From Pimelobacter simplex (GTDB lineage: Bacteria > Actinomycetota > Actinomycetes > Propionibacteriales > Nocardioidaceae), in contig NZ_FOUK01000004.1 in the NCBI RefSeq assembly GCF_900114845.1, positions 434,001 through 498,000 on the forward strand: DNA of 64,000 nt. The letters are read 5' to 3'. Positions 25,555-35,099 of the stretch are shown one piece after another (within the stretch, counting starts at the first letter, position 1; each line of letters begins with the position of its first letter). Under the pieces are notes generated by a model. The model searched no databases and was not told the origin of the DNA. It saw only the letters and a list, made by a program, of their open reading frames with translations. The position numbers were made by a program, and so were the translations under genes.

Positions 25555-27078
25555 TCAACCCCGGAGGTCGTCGCGGCGGATCTTGCCGGTGGCGGTCTTC
25601 GGGAGCTCGGGGACCAGGTGCACCTCGCGCGGGGCCTTGTACGCCGCCAGGCGGGTGCGGGTGTGGGCGATGAGCTCGTCGGCGGTGGCGGTCCGTCCCG
25701 CGGCCAGGACGACGTGGGCGACGACGATCTCGCCGCGGTAGTCGTCCGGGCGGCCGACGACGGCGGCCTCGTGGACGGCGGGGTGCTCGTAGAGGACGTC
25801 CTCGACCTCGCGCGGCCAGACCTTGTAGCCGGAGACGTTGATCTGGTCCTTGAGCCGGTCGACGAGGTAGATCCAGCCGTGGGTGTCGACCACGACGACG
25901 TCGCCGGTGTGCAGGCGGCCGGCGGGCATCGTGCGCGCGGTGGCCTCGGGGTTCGCCCAGTAGCCCGGGACGACCTGGGGGCCGGTGACGACGAGCTCGC
26001 CCGGCTCGCCCGGGGCGGCGGGGTCGTCCTCGTCGGTGACGACCTCGATGCCGACGCCGGGGAGGGCGCGGCCGATGGCGACCGCTCCTGAGAGCGGGTC
26101 GACCGGGGCGGCCTCGCCGAGGGGGACGGCGACGACGGCGGACGTCGTCTCGGTCATGCCGTAGACGTTGTGGAGGGCGATCCCGAAGCGGTCGCGGAAG
26201 CGGTCGATCGACGCCTGGGGGACGGGCGCGCCCCCGGTGTAGACCGCGCGCAGGGACGCGAGGTGGCGGCGGTCGGCCCACGCCAGCTGCTCGATCGCGT
26301 GGAAGGCGGTGATCGAGGCGATCGTGTACGTCGCCCGCTCGGCCTCGATCGTCGCGACCGCGTCGGCGGGGTCGAAGCGGCCGGACAGCGCGAGCATCGC
26401 GCCACCGCCACCGCCACCGCCACCGCCACCGACGAGCGCCAGCGCGCCCGAGGCGACCGCGCCGGTGATGTGGAAGAGCGGCGCGGCGGCGTAGACGACG
26501 TCGTCCTCGGTGAGCCCGATCCAGGCACCGAAGCGCTCGACCGTGGCGAGCACGTTGGCGTGGGTGTTCATCGCGCCCTTGGGCGGACCGGTGGTGCCGG
26601 AGGTGTAGGTCAGCATCGCGACGTCGTCCGGTGCGACCTCGGCCTCCGGCACGACGACGTCGCCCGGCCGCACCGGGTCGACGGCGCCGTCGCCCACCGC
26701 GAGCCACCACCCGACCGCGGTGCCGTCGGCGGCCGGCCGGAGCGCCTCCGCGTCCGCGGCGCCGGTGATGACGCCGACCGCGCCGGAGTCGGCGAGCAGG
26801 TGGTGCAGCTCGCGGTCGCGGTACATCGGGTTCGCCAGGACGCCGACTGCGCCGAGCCGCCACAGCGCGAGCAGGGCGAGCGGGAAGGCGGGGACGTTCT
26901 GCAGGTGCAGCGCGACCCGGTCACCCGCTCCTACACCGCGGGCGGCGAGGTCGGTGGCGAGGACGGCGGCGTCGGCGTCCAGCTCGGCGGCGGTCCAGCG
27001 CCGGCCGCGGTGGCTCAGCGCGACCCGGTCGGGTGCCGCGAGGACCCGCGCTCGCCAGGCGGCGGTCAGCGTCGTCAC
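25555..27078 (-). CDS. AMP-forming acyl-CoA synthetase
   Basis: 507 aa member of the acyl-adenylate superfamily. The P-loop is LTYTSGTTGPPKGAMNTH, then YGMTET, GRLHTGD, and the C-terminal catalytic Lys in PKTATGKIRR. It activates a carboxylic acid to its CoA thioester; substrate unknown. A run of about ten glycines after ALALV is encoded by five tandem GGTGGC hexamers (26401-26430), an odd insertion within the N-domain. The GTG start overlaps the stop of the lactate dehydrogenase gene (GTGA), so the two are probably coupled. Confidence 0.9.
   Translation of the reverse strand: MTTLTAAWRARVLAAPDRVALSHRGRRWTAAELDADAAVLATDLAARGVGAGDRVALHLQNVPAFPLALLALWRLGAVGVLANPMYRDRELHHLLADSGAVGVITGAADAEALRPAADGTAVGWWLAVGDGAVDPVRPGDVVVPEAEVAPDDVAMLTYTSGTTGPPKGAMNTHANVLATVERFGAWIGLTEDDVVYAAAPLFHITGAVASGALALVGGGGGGGGGGAMLALSGRFDPADAVATIEAERATYTIASITAFHAIEQLAWADRRHLASLRAVYTGGAPVPQASIDRFRDRFGIALHNVYGMTETTSAVVAVPLGEAAPVDPLSGAVAIGRALPGVGIEVVTDEDDPAAPGEPGELVVTGPQVVPGYWANPEATARTMPAGRLHTGDVVVVDTHGWIYLVDRLKDQINVSGYKVWPREVEDVLYEHPAVHEAAVVGRPDDYRGEIVVAHVVLAAGRTATADELIAHTRTRLAAYKAPREVHLVPELPKTATGKIRRDDLRG
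26401..26430. repeat. Hexanucleotide microsatellite (GCCACC)x5
   Basis: Five perfect tandem GCCACC units inside the acyl-CoA synthetase gene, encoding a polyglycine run on the minus strand. Unit changes by slippage would keep the frame and alter only the number of glycines. Confidence 0.9.
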
Positions 27079-28301
27079 GGCAGGTTCCGCGGCAGTGTGA
27101 CGTGGCGCGGCGCGAGCTCGGCGACCGAGCGGGCGCCGAGCAGCCGCATGGTGCGCGCCAGCTGGGTCTCGAGGATGTCGATGCTGCGCTCGACGCCGGG
27201 CAGCCCGCCGGCCATCAGCCCGTAGAGGTAGGCACGGCCGATGAGGACGAAGTCGGCGCCGAGCGCGAGCGCGGCGGCGATGTCCTGGCCGTGCATGATG
27301 CCGGTGTCGAGGATGATCTCGGCGTCGGTGCCCAGCGCGGCTCGGGTCTCGGGCAGCAGCGTCAGCGGGACGGGCGCGCGGTCGAGCTGGCGGCCCCCGT
27401 GGTTCGAGAGGACGACGGCGTCGGCCCCCGCGTCGACGGCGCGGCGCGCGTCCTCGACGGTCTGGATGCCCTTGACGACGAGCTTGCCGGGCCAGCGCTC
27501 GCGCAGCCAGGTGAGGTCGTCGAACGAGACCGACGGGTCGAACATCGCGTCGAGCAGCTCGGCGATCGTGCCCGACCAGCTGTTGAGCGAGGCGAAGGTC
27601 AGCGGCGGCGTGGTCAGCAGGTCGACCCACCAGCGCGGCCGCGGGATCGCGTCGAGGACCGTGCGGGGGGTGAGGGTGGGCGGGATCGTCATCCCGTTGC
27701 GGACGTCGCGCAGCCGCGCGCCCGCCACCGGGACGTCGACCGTGACGACGAGCGTGTCGTACCCGGCCGCGGCCGCCCGGTCGACGAGGCCGATCGAGCG
27801 TTCCCGGTCGGTCCACATGTAGAGCTGGAACCAGCGCCGGACGCCGGGTGCGGCGGCGGCGACGTCCTCGAGCGACGTCGTCGCCATCGTCGACAGCGTG
27901 TAGGGGATGCCGGCGCGCTGGGCGGCGACCGCGCCGGCGATCTCGCCCTCGGTGTGCATCAGCCGGGTGAAGCCGGTGGGCGCGATGCCGAACGGCAGCC
28001 GGCTGGTCGCGCCGAGGATCTCGACGGACGTGTCGAGCGTGCTCACGTCGCGGAGGATCTCGGGGTGGAAGGTCAGCTCGCGGAAGGTCGCGCGGGCGCG
28101 CTCGAGCGAGATCTCCGCGTCGGCGGCGCCGTCGGTGTAGTCGAACGCCGCCCGGGGCGTCCGCCGCCGGGCCATCGCGCGCAGCTCCTCGATGGTGTGC
28201 GCCTGGGCGAGCCGGTGCCGGCGGCCGAAGGCGGGACGGCGGAACCGGATGAGCGGCGCGAGGTCGCCCCAGCGGGGGAACCGGCGGGGCGTACGCGGCA
28301 T
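27075..28301 (-). CDS. lldD: FMN-dependent alpha-hydroxy-acid (L-lactate) dehydrogenase
   Basis: 408 aa TIM-barrel flavoenzyme. FMN/substrate motifs are PFGIAPTGFTRLMH, TLSTMATTS, the catalytic His in LSNHGGRQLD, the Lys in KLVVKG and the phosphate site LDTGIMHGQD. The family includes L-lactate dehydrogenase and glycolate, mandelate and lactate oxidases; length and pattern favour LldD-like. It is divergent from the rhamnosidase locus. Oxidative L-rhamnose catabolism ends in L-lactate plus pyruvate, which would give this enzyme a role. The gene symbol reflects family, not proven substrate. Confidence 0.85.
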   Translation of the reverse strand: MPRTPRRFPRWGDLAPLIRFRRPAFGRRHRLAQAHTIEELRAMARRRTPRAAFDYTDGAADAEISLERARATFRELTFHPEILRDVSTLDTSVEILGATSRLPFGIAPTGFTRLMHTEGEIAGAVAAQRAGIPYTLSTMATTSLEDVAAAAPGVRRWFQLYMWTDRERSIGLVDRAAAAGYDTLVVTVDVPVAGARLRDVRNGMTIPPTLTPRTVLDAIPRPRWWVDLLTTPPLTFASLNSWSGTIAELLDAMFDPSVSFDDLTWLRERWPGKLVVKGIQTVEDARRAVDAGADAVVLSNHGGRQLDRAPVPLTLLPETRAALGTDAEIILDTGIMHGQDIAAALALGADFVLIGRAYLYGLMAGGLPGVERSIDILETQLARTMRLLGARSVAELAPRHVTLPRNLP

Positions 28302-28310
28302 CTCCGCAGG

Positions 28311-28350
28311 TTCACATCCTTGAACTTTGGTTCGCATACTTGACATGTGA
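28311..28350. promoter_or_regulatory. 20-bp tandem direct repeat in divergent promoter region
   Basis: 28311-28330 and 28331-28350 are adjacent imperfect 20-bp repeats sharing TTCRCATMCTTGAM. They lie between the divergent lldD and rhamnosidase genes, close to the lldD start, and the second contains TTGACA. Likely binding sites for a regulator, perhaps the IclR protein encoded at 40211. The rest of the 213-bp gap shows no gene. Confidence 0.5.
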
Positions 28351-28514
28351 TGGACGATACACGAGGGTGAGGTCATCCGCCGAGCACGTCCGCTGCCGGA
28401 CGACGGCGGGGATCGCGAGGGGCGAACGAGCCGCGCTGCCGCCTGCCGGGCGGGCGTGCCGGCCTGCCCTGACGCGTCCGTGCGTGGCCGTGCCGAGAAG
28501 GAAGTGAGAGTGTC

Positions 28515-31226
28515 GTGAAGCAGGTTCCCGTCGAGGAGGCGAGCGTCCGCGCGCCGCTGGCCGTGCCGGCCGCCGGCGTGGCCGCGACGCTCCCCGCACG
28601 CGACGACCACCGCCTCCGCGCCGGCTTCCGCCGGCAGGCGCTCGGGCTGCCCGTGCGCGCCACGACGCTGACCTGGGAGCCCGGCGCCGCCGTCGCGCCG
28701 GGCACCGGGTTCGTGGTCGAGGCGACGCTCGCCGGTGAGCAGGTCTGGAGGACCGCGGCCGACCGTCCGGTCGCGGTCCTCCCGGCCGAGGTCGCCGCGA
28801 CCGCCCGCCGTCTGGAGTGGCAGGTGCGCAGCGCCGACGGCGCCTGGGCCAGCGAGCGCGCGAGCGTCGAGTTCGGCCTCGCCGACGCGGCCGCCTGGCA
28901 GGCGCCCTGGGTCGCCGCCCCGGCCAACCCCTTCGCCCGCGAGACCGACGACCCCGCGCCGCACCTGCGCCGCGAGGTCGAGCTCGCCGAGGTGCCGGAC
29001 ACCGCGCGCCTCTACGTCACCGCGCTCGGCATCTACCGGATCTGGGTCAACGGCACCGAGGTCACCGCCGACGACCTGCTCCGCCCCGGCTGGACCGAGT
29101 ACGGCGTCCGGGTGCACCACCAGACCTTCGCCGTCGAGCAGCACCTGCGCCCCGGCCGCAACGTGGTCGCCGTCGTCCTCGCCAAGGGCTGGTACGCCGG
29201 CCGGCTCGGCCTGCTCCGCTACCCCGGCCTGTACGGCGAGCGCCCGGCCCTGCGCCTGCAGCTCGAGGCCACCACCGCCGCCGGCGAGCGCGACCTGCTG
29301 CTCGGCACGTCCGAGGAGTGGCGCGCGAGCACCGGCGCGATCCGGGCCACCGACATGCTGCGCGGCGAGATCCTCGACCTGCGCCGCGAGCCCACCGGCT
29401 GGACCGAGCCCGGCTACGACGACAGCACCTGGGCCGCCGTCGAGGCGATCACGCCCGACCCGCTGCCCGAGATCACCCCGCAGCCGCACGACTCGGTGAG
29501 CGTCCTCGAGGTCCGCACCGGCGAGCTGGTCCGCGAGCACGGCCGCGGCCCGGTGGTCTTCGACTTCGGCCAGAACCTCGTCGGCTGGACCCGGATCACC
29601 TCCGCGCTGCTGCCGCGCACCGAGGTCGTCGTCCGGACCGGGGAGATGCTCACCCCCGAGGACCTCGTCTACCGCGACAACCTGCGCGGCGCCTTCCAGG
29701 AGGACCGGATCGCCGGCGACGGTGAGGACCGCCAGGTCCTCGAGACCCGGTTCACCGTGCACGGCTTCCGCTACGCCGAGATCTGGGGCCTGCCGAGCGA
29801 GAACCCCTACGGCAACTACGAGCTGCCGGCCGGCGTCGAGGTCGAGGCGGTCACGCTGACCGCGCTGCCCGAGGAGGTCGGCCGGTTCGAGAGCAGCAAC
29901 GAGCTGCTCAACACGTTCGCCTCGGCGGTCGAGTGGACCGTCCGCGACAACTTCATCGAGGTGCCGACCGACTGCCCGCAGCGCGACGAGCGCCTCGGCT
30001 GGCTGGGCGACGCCGGCGTGATCTCCCCGACCGCGCGCTACTTCCTCGACGTGGCGGCCTTCCTGGGCAAGTTCGTCCAGGACATCGCCGACACCCAGGG
30101 CCCCGACGGCGAGGTCTGGTCGTACGTCCCGCCGGTGCCGCCGGGCAGCGCTCGTCCGGGCGCGCCGGGCTGGGCCGACGGCTTCGTGCGGATGGCGCAC
30201 GTCCTCGCCGACACCTACGGCGACCTGACCACCGTGGACCGCGTCTTCCCCGCCCTGGAGCGCTTCTGCGCGCACGTCGACCGGGAGAACCCCGACGGCC
30301 TGCGGGTCAACGCGGTCGGCGCCGACTTCGCCGACTGGCTCTCGCTGCCCGAGAAGGACGGCGAGCCGACCCACCCCGGCTACGCCTGGACCGGCGCCCG
30401 CTCCACGGCGCCGCGCCCGGTGGTCGGCACCGCCCACACCTACCGCTCGCTGCGCCAGCTCGCCGACCTCGCCCGCTGGACCGGCCGCGACGCCGAGGCC
30501 CGCCGCCTCGACGAGCGCGCCGAGGAGGTGCGCGCGGCGTACCGCAAGGCGTTCGTGGGCGACGGTTCGGAGATCGCCGACGCGACCCAGACCGTCTACG
30601 CCCAGGCGATCGGCTTCGGCCTGCTCGAGGGCGACGACGCGACCGTGGCCGCCGAGCGGCTCGCCTCCATGATCCGCAGCCGCGGCTACGTCACCACCGG
30701 CATCCATGGCGTCCAGCACGTCATGCCCGCGCTCATGCGGCACGGCCACGCCGACCTGGCGTACGACGTCCTCCTGCGCGAGGACATGCCCGGCTGGCTC
30801 TACATGGCCGCGCGCGGTGCGACCACCGTGTGGGAGAAGTGGGACGGGCTGCGCCCCGACGCCACGCTGTCCACCGCGCAGATGAACTCCTTCAACCACT
30901 GCGCGCTCGGCGCGGTCGGTGCGTCCCTGTTCGAGGAGGTCGCCGGCATCGGCGTCGGCGGCGCCCTCCGCTCGGGCCGGATCGACGTCCGCCCGGTCTA
31001 CACCGAGCGGCTCGGCTGGGCCGGCGCGGCGCACGACAGCGCGCTCGGCCGGGTCGGCAGTCGCTGGGTGCACCAGGGCGACACGGTCGCCCAGGAGGTC
31101 GTCGTCCCCGCGGGTGCCACGGTCGCGTTCACCGCGCCCGACGGCTGGCAGCTCGACGGCGGCACCACCGCCGCCGACCTCGCTCCCGGCACCCACCAGC
31201 TCACCCTGACCCGGGGGCGTCCGTGA
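28515..31226 (+). CDS. Alpha-L-rhamnosidase (GH78)
   Basis: 903 aa. N-terminal beta domains precede a carbohydrate-binding module (LYVTALGIYRIWVNGTEV), followed by DFGQNLVGW, the catalytic (alpha/alpha)6 barrel and a C-terminal beta domain. Typical GH78 motifs are FIEVPTDCPQRDERLGWLGD, TTVWEKWDG and MNSFNHCALGAVG. It removes terminal L-rhamnose from plant glycosides or polysaccharides. No signal peptide is visible, so it probably works in the cytoplasm on imported rhamnosides, matching the ABC importer encoded immediately after with a 4-base overlap. The GTG start has a GGAAG about ten bases upstream. Confidence 0.92.
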   Translation: MKQVPVEEASVRAPLAVPAAGVAATLPARDDHRLRAGFRRQALGLPVRATTLTWEPGAAVAPGTGFVVEATLAGEQVWRTAADRPVAVLPAEVAATARRLEWQVRSADGAWASERASVEFGLADAAAWQAPWVAAPANPFARETDDPAPHLRREVELAEVPDTARLYVTALGIYRIWVNGTEVTADDLLRPGWTEYGVRVHHQTFAVEQHLRPGRNVVAVVLAKGWYAGRLGLLRYPGLYGERPALRLQLEATTAAGERDLLLGTSEEWRASTGAIRATDMLRGEILDLRREPTGWTEPGYDDSTWAAVEAITPDPLPEITPQPHDSVSVLEVRTGELVREHGRGPVVFDFGQNLVGWTRITSALLPRTEVVVRTGEMLTPEDLVYRDNLRGAFQEDRIAGDGEDRQVLETRFTVHGFRYAEIWGLPSENPYGNYELPAGVEVEAVTLTALPEEVGRFESSNELLNTFASAVEWTVRDNFIEVPTDCPQRDERLGWLGDAGVISPTARYFLDVAAFLGKFVQDIADTQGPDGEVWSYVPPVPPGSARPGAPGWADGFVRMAHVLADTYGDLTTVDRVFPALERFCAHVDRENPDGLRVNAVGADFADWLSLPEKDGEPTHPGYAWTGARSTAPRPVVGTAHTYRSLRQLADLARWTGRDAEARRLDERAEEVRAAYRKAFVGDGSEIADATQTVYAQAIGFGLLEGDDATVAAERLASMIRSRGYVTTGIHGVQHVMPALMRHGHADLAYDVLLREDMPGWLYMAARGATTVWEKWDGLRPDATLSTAQMNSFNHCALGAVGASLFEEVAGIGVGGALRSGRIDVRPVYTERLGWAGAAHDSALGRVGSRWVHQGDTVAQEVVVPAGATVAFTAPDGWQLDGGTTAADLAPGTHQLTLTRGRP

Positions 31227-32203
31227 ACCGCACGCGCCTGCTCCGCGTCGGGCTCAAGGTGCTGCGGCTCGCCGCGGTGCTGCTGGTCGTCTCGACGCTC
31301 TGCTTCTTCAGCCTCGCGCTGCTGCCGGGCGATCCCGCGCGGCTGATGCTCGGCGACGCCGCGACCGCCGACGCGGTCGCGACGCTGCGGGCACAGCTGG
31401 GCCTCGACCTGCCCACGATGGAGCGCTTCGGGCACTGGATCGGCGGTGTCCTCCAGGGCGACCTCGGCGAGTCCTACCGGACCGGCCAGTCGGTCACCGA
31501 GATCCTCGGCGAGCGGGCGCCAGTCACCGTCGAGCTCATCGTCCTCAGCCAGGTCATCGCGCTGGGCCTGGCGGTTCCCGCCGCGATCGTCGCCGCGCAC
31601 CGCCGCCGGACCGGCACCGACCGGGCGCTGAGCCTGTGGGTGTTCACGGCCCTGTCGACGCCGGACTTCGTGGTCGGCGTGGTGCTCATCTGGATCCTGT
31701 CGGTGCACCTGGGCTGGTTCCCGGCCAACGGGTACGCCCCCTGGTCGGACGGCGTCGGGCCGCACCTGTCGTCGCTGATCATGCCCGCCATCGCCCTGGC
31801 CGGGACGTCGTTCGCGCTCTACCAGCGCGTGCTGCGGGCCGACCTGGTCGAGACGCTGCGCCAGGACTACATCGAGGTCGCCCGGGCCAAGGGCCTCTCG
31901 CTGACCCGGATCACCTTCCGGCACGCGCTGCGCCCCAGCCTGCTCGGCCTCAGCACCCAGATCGGCGTCACGGTGGGCATGCTCATCGGCTCGACCGTCG
32001 TCGTGGAGTCGCTCTTCGGGCTGCCCGGCATCGGCGACGAGCTCGCCGGAGCGGTCACCGCCCGTGACTACGTCGAGGTGCAGGGCCTGGTGCTCGTCAT
32101 CGCCACCTGCTTCGTCCTCGTCAACGCGCTGGTCGACGTCCTCTACCCCGTGATCGACCCGCGGCTGGCCTCGTCGCGCCGTACCCGAGGAGGTGCCCGA
32201 TGA
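31223..32203 (+). CDS. ABC transporter permease, DppB/OppB type
   Basis: 326 aa with about six helices. The first (LKVLRLAAVLLVVSTLCFF) leads into ALLPGDPARLML, typical of DppB-type permeases. The EAA loop is YIEVARAKGLSLTRITFRHALRP. It forms the import channel with the permease encoded next. The family imports oligopeptides, nickel or oligosaccharides; between a rhamnosidase and sugar-type dehydrogenases, a rhamnose-containing glycoside is the likely cargo. Overlaps both neighbours by 4 bases. Confidence 0.9.
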   Translation: MNRTRLLRVGLKVLRLAAVLLVVSTLCFFSLALLPGDPARLMLGDAATADAVATLRAQLGLDLPTMERFGHWIGGVLQGDLGESYRTGQSVTEILGERAPVTVELIVLSQVIALGLAVPAAIVAAHRRRTGTDRALSLWVFTALSTPDFVVGVVLIWILSVHLGWFPANGYAPWSDGVGPHLSSLIMPAIALAGTSFALYQRVLRADLVETLRQDYIEVARAKGLSLTRITFRHALRPSLLGLSTQIGVTVGMLIGSTVVVESLFGLPGIGDELAGAVTARDYVEVQGLVLVIATCFVLVNALVDVLYPVIDPRLASSRRTRGGAR

Positions 32204-33096
32204 CCGCCGCCGCACCCGTGCCCGCTCCCGTCCCGACGCCCGAGCCCGCACCGGCGAAGCGCCGCCGGCGTCGCCGCGGCGGCCGCTGGACGATCGCCGA
32301 GCGGCTCTCGGCCGGCTGGCTGATCCTGCTCGTCGGCGGCATGCTCGTGCTGCCCACCCTGCGCGGCATCGACCCGCTCGACATCGGTGCCGAGAGCCGG
32401 TTCGCCAAGCTCAGCCCCGAGCACTGGCTCGGCGCCGACAACCTCGGCCGCGACCTGCTCGCCCGGGCTCTCGACGGCGCCCAGGTCTCCGTGCTGATCG
32501 GCGTCGGGTCGGTGCTCATCGCCGCGCTGATCGGCGTCCCGCTGGGCATGCTGTCGGCCTACTACGGCGGCGTGATCGCTGCCGTCATCTCGTTCGTGGT
32601 CGACGTGATCCTCGCCTTCCCCGGCCTGGTGCTGGCCCTGGGCCTGGCGTCGTTCCTGGGCGCCAGCGTCACCAACGTGATGATCGCGATCACCGTGCCG
32701 ATGTTCCCGGTCTTCGTCCGGCTCGCCCGCGCCCAGACGCTCGCGCTGCTGGAGACCGAGTACCTGGAGGCCAGCGAGGTGATCGGCACCCCGGTGCTGT
32801 CGATCATGCGCCGCGACGTGCTGCCCAACATCTCCGAGGCGATCCTCGCGTTCGGCTTCGTCAGCATCGGCCGCGCGATCCTGATCGAGGGCAGCCTGAG
32901 CTTCCTCGGCATCGGCGTGCCCCGCACCCAGCCCACCTGGGGCGGGATGATCAACGAGGGCCGGATCTACATGACCACCGACCCGCTGCTGATCCTCGTC
33001 CCGGGCGCCTTCCTGCTGCTGACGATCCTCAGCCTCAACCTCATCTCCGACCGGTTCCTGGTCGACGGTGACGCCGTGACGGGAGCCCGCGCATGA
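32200..33096 (+). CDS. ABC transporter permease, DppC/OppC type
   Basis: 298 aa. A Pro/Ala and basic N-terminus of about 30 residues precedes the first helix. The motif HWLGADNLGRDLLARALDGAQVS is characteristic of DppC. The EAA region reads YLEASEVIGTPVLSIMRRDVLPN and is followed by EGSLSFLGIGVP. Partner of the preceding permease. ATGA overlaps at both ends. Confidence 0.9.
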   Translation: MTAAAPVPAPVPTPEPAPAKRRRRRRGGRWTIAERLSAGWLILLVGGMLVLPTLRGIDPLDIGAESRFAKLSPEHWLGADNLGRDLLARALDGAQVSVLIGVGSVLIAALIGVPLGMLSAYYGGVIAAVISFVVDVILAFPGLVLALGLASFLGASVTNVMIAITVPMFPVFVRLARAQTLALLETEYLEASEVIGTPVLSIMRRDVLPNISEAILAFGFVSIGRAILIEGSLSFLGIGVPRTQPTWGGMINEGRIYMTTDPLLILVPGAFLLLTILSLNLISDRFLVDGDAVTGARA

Positions 33097-34085
33097 GCGA
33101 GCCACTGCTCCAGGTCCGTGACCTGGTCGTCGAGTTCCGCACCGCCAACGGCCCGCTGCGCGCCGTCGACGGCGTCAGCCTGGACGTCGCCCGCGGCGAG
33201 CGGGTCGGCATCGTGGGGGAGTCCGGATCGGGCAAGTCCGTGCTCTCCCGGACGGCGATGGGCCTGCTCGGCCGCAAGGACGCACGCATCTCGGGCGAGA
33301 TCACCTTCCGTGGCCAGGACCTGCTCGCGATGAGCGACAAGCAGCGCCGCGACCTGTGGGGCCGCGAGATCGCCATGGTCTTCCAGGACCCACTGAGCTC
33401 GCTGCACCCGATCACCCCCGTGGGCCAGCAGATCGTCGAGACCCTGCGCCGCGATCCCGCGATGGACAAGACCAAGGCGCGTGCCCGGGCGATCGAGCTG
33501 CTCGACATGGTCGGCATCCCGCAGGCCGAGCGCCGGTTCAGGTCCCGCGCCCACGAGCTGTCCGGTGGCATGCGCCAGCGCGTGATGATCGCGATCGCGG
33601 TCGCGAACAGCCCGTCGCTGCTCTTCGCCGACGAGCCGACCACGGCGCTCGACGTGACGGTGCAGGCGCGCATCCTCGAGCTGTTCGACGAGCTGTGCCG
33701 CGAGCTGTCCATCGGACTCGTGATGGTGAGCCACGACCTCGGGGTCGTGGCCCGCCACACCGACGCCGTCTCGGTGATGTACGCCGGCCGGATCTCCGAG
33801 CAGGGCACGGTCGACGACGTCCTGCGCTCGCCGCGGATGCGCTACACCAGCGCGCTGCTGGCGGCGATCCCGCGCATCGACCACGGCCGGCGCGCGCTGC
33901 CCCAGCCGATCGGCGGGCTCCCGCCCGACCTGGTGAACCCGCCCGCAGGCTGCCGGTTCGCGCCGCGCTGCGCGCACGCGGTCGCCGCGTGCGCCGACCA
34001 GGTGCCGCCGCTGGAGCCGGCCGCCGACGTGCCGGGCCACGCCTTCGCCTGCTGGAACCCGACCCCGACGGAGGTCGCGCGATGA
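33093..34085 (+). CDS. ABC transporter ATP-binding protein, DppD type
   Basis: 330 aa. Walker A is GESGSGKSVLSR, the Q-loop VFQDPLSSLHP, the signature LSGGMRQRVMIAIA, and Walker B LLFADEPTTALDV. The C-terminal oligopeptide/HPY domain contains a Cys-rich segment (AGCRFAPRCAHAVAACAD) typical of DppD/OppD. One of two ATPases powering the importer encoded at 31223-33096. Overlaps both neighbours by 4 bases. Confidence 0.92.
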   Translation: MSEPLLQVRDLVVEFRTANGPLRAVDGVSLDVARGERVGIVGESGSGKSVLSRTAMGLLGRKDARISGEITFRGQDLLAMSDKQRRDLWGREIAMVFQDPLSSLHPITPVGQQIVETLRRDPAMDKTKARARAIELLDMVGIPQAERRFRSRAHELSGGMRQRVMIAIAVANSPSLLFADEPTTALDVTVQARILELFDELCRELSIGLVMVSHDLGVVARHTDAVSVMYAGRISEQGTVDDVLRSPRMRYTSALLAAIPRIDHGRRALPQPIGGLPPDLVNPPAGCRFAPRCAHAVAACADQVPPLEPAADVPGHAFACWNPTPTEVAR

Positions 34086-35038
34086 CCACGACGACCACGC
34101 CCGTGCTGGAGGTCCGCGGCGGCGGGGTCACCTTCCGTGACGCCGACCGCAACGAGTTCCGGGCCATCGACGGCGTCGACCTGCAGCTGCGCCGCGGCGA
34201 GATCCTCGGCCTGGTGGGGGAGTCCGGCTGCGGCAAGTCCACGACGGCGCGCGTGCTCATGGGCCTGCAGCGGCTGACCAGCGGTCAGGTGCTGCTCGAC
34301 GGAGCGCCGGTCACGCCGGGACGTCGTCGCTCGCTCGCGCCGCGGGTGCAGGCGATCTTCCAGAACCCCGCCGGCTCGTTCAACCCGCGCCGCTCGCTGC
34401 TCGACTCCGTGGCCGAGCCGCTGCGGGTGTGGAAGCAGGGCAACGCGGCCGAGCGCCGCGAGCGGGCGCTCGAGGAGCTCGCCCGGGTCGGCATCTCCCC
34501 GCAGATGGCGCAGCGGCGTCCTTCCGAGGTCTCGGGCGGTCAGTGCCAGCGCGCCGCGATCGCCCGGGCGACCGTGCTGCGGCCCGAGGTGCTCATCTGC
34601 GACGAGCCGGTCTCCGCGCTCGACGTGTCGATCCAGGCCCAGATCCTCGAGCTCCTCGCCGAGCTGCGCGAGGAGCAGGGCCTGGCCATGCTCTTCATCT
34701 CCCACGACCTCTCGGTGGTCGCGACGCTCTGCGACCGCACCGCCGTGATGTACGCCGGCACGGTGGTCGAGCAGGGTGACACCCCTGCCGTCACCGACCG
34801 GCCGCGGCACCCGTACACCGCGATCCTCCACGACTCGGTCCCGACGCTGGTCCCGTCCGCCCCCACGGCGACGGGCCTGCGGATGCGGCCCGCGACCGGC
34901 ACGGTCGACGGCCGTGCCGAACCCGGCTGCCGGTTCGCCGGCCTGTGCCCCCTGGTGCAGGACGACTGCCGTGCCGCCCGACCAGAGCTGCAGCCAGGTG
35001 CCCACACCGCTGCCTGCCTGCACCCGCTGGGTGCCTGA
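34082..35038 (+). CDS. ABC transporter ATP-binding protein, DppF type
   Basis: 318 aa. Walker A is GESGCGKSTTARV, the Q-loop IFQNPAGSFNPRRS, the signature VSGGQCQRAAIARA, and Walker B LICDEPVSALDVS. The C-terminal HPY-type region is GCRFAGLCPLVQDDC. Heterodimer partner of the preceding ATPase. A 61-base gap with its own ribosome binding site separates it from the substrate-binding protein. Confidence 0.92.
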   Translation: MTTTTTPVLEVRGGGVTFRDADRNEFRAIDGVDLQLRRGEILGLVGESGCGKSTTARVLMGLQRLTSGQVLLDGAPVTPGRRRSLAPRVQAIFQNPAGSFNPRRSLLDSVAEPLRVWKQGNAAERRERALEELARVGISPQMAQRRPSEVSGGQCQRAAIARATVLRPEVLICDEPVSALDVSIQAQILELLAELREEQGLAMLFISHDLSVVATLCDRTAVMYAGTVVEQGDTPAVTDRPRHPYTAILHDSVPTLVPSAPTATGLRMRPATGTVDGRAEPGCRFAGLCPLVQDDCRAARPELQPGAHTAACLHPLGA

Positions 35039-35099
35039 GCCTCCGCTCAGCACCTGCACCCCAACGCACGCCGACGTGCGTCGATCACAAGGAGAAGAG

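Noticed and set aside
27075..31196. 1373-codon open frame on the minus strand
   Set aside because: Only its last 408 codons are the lactate dehydrogenase; the rest is the shadow of the rhamnosidase gene.
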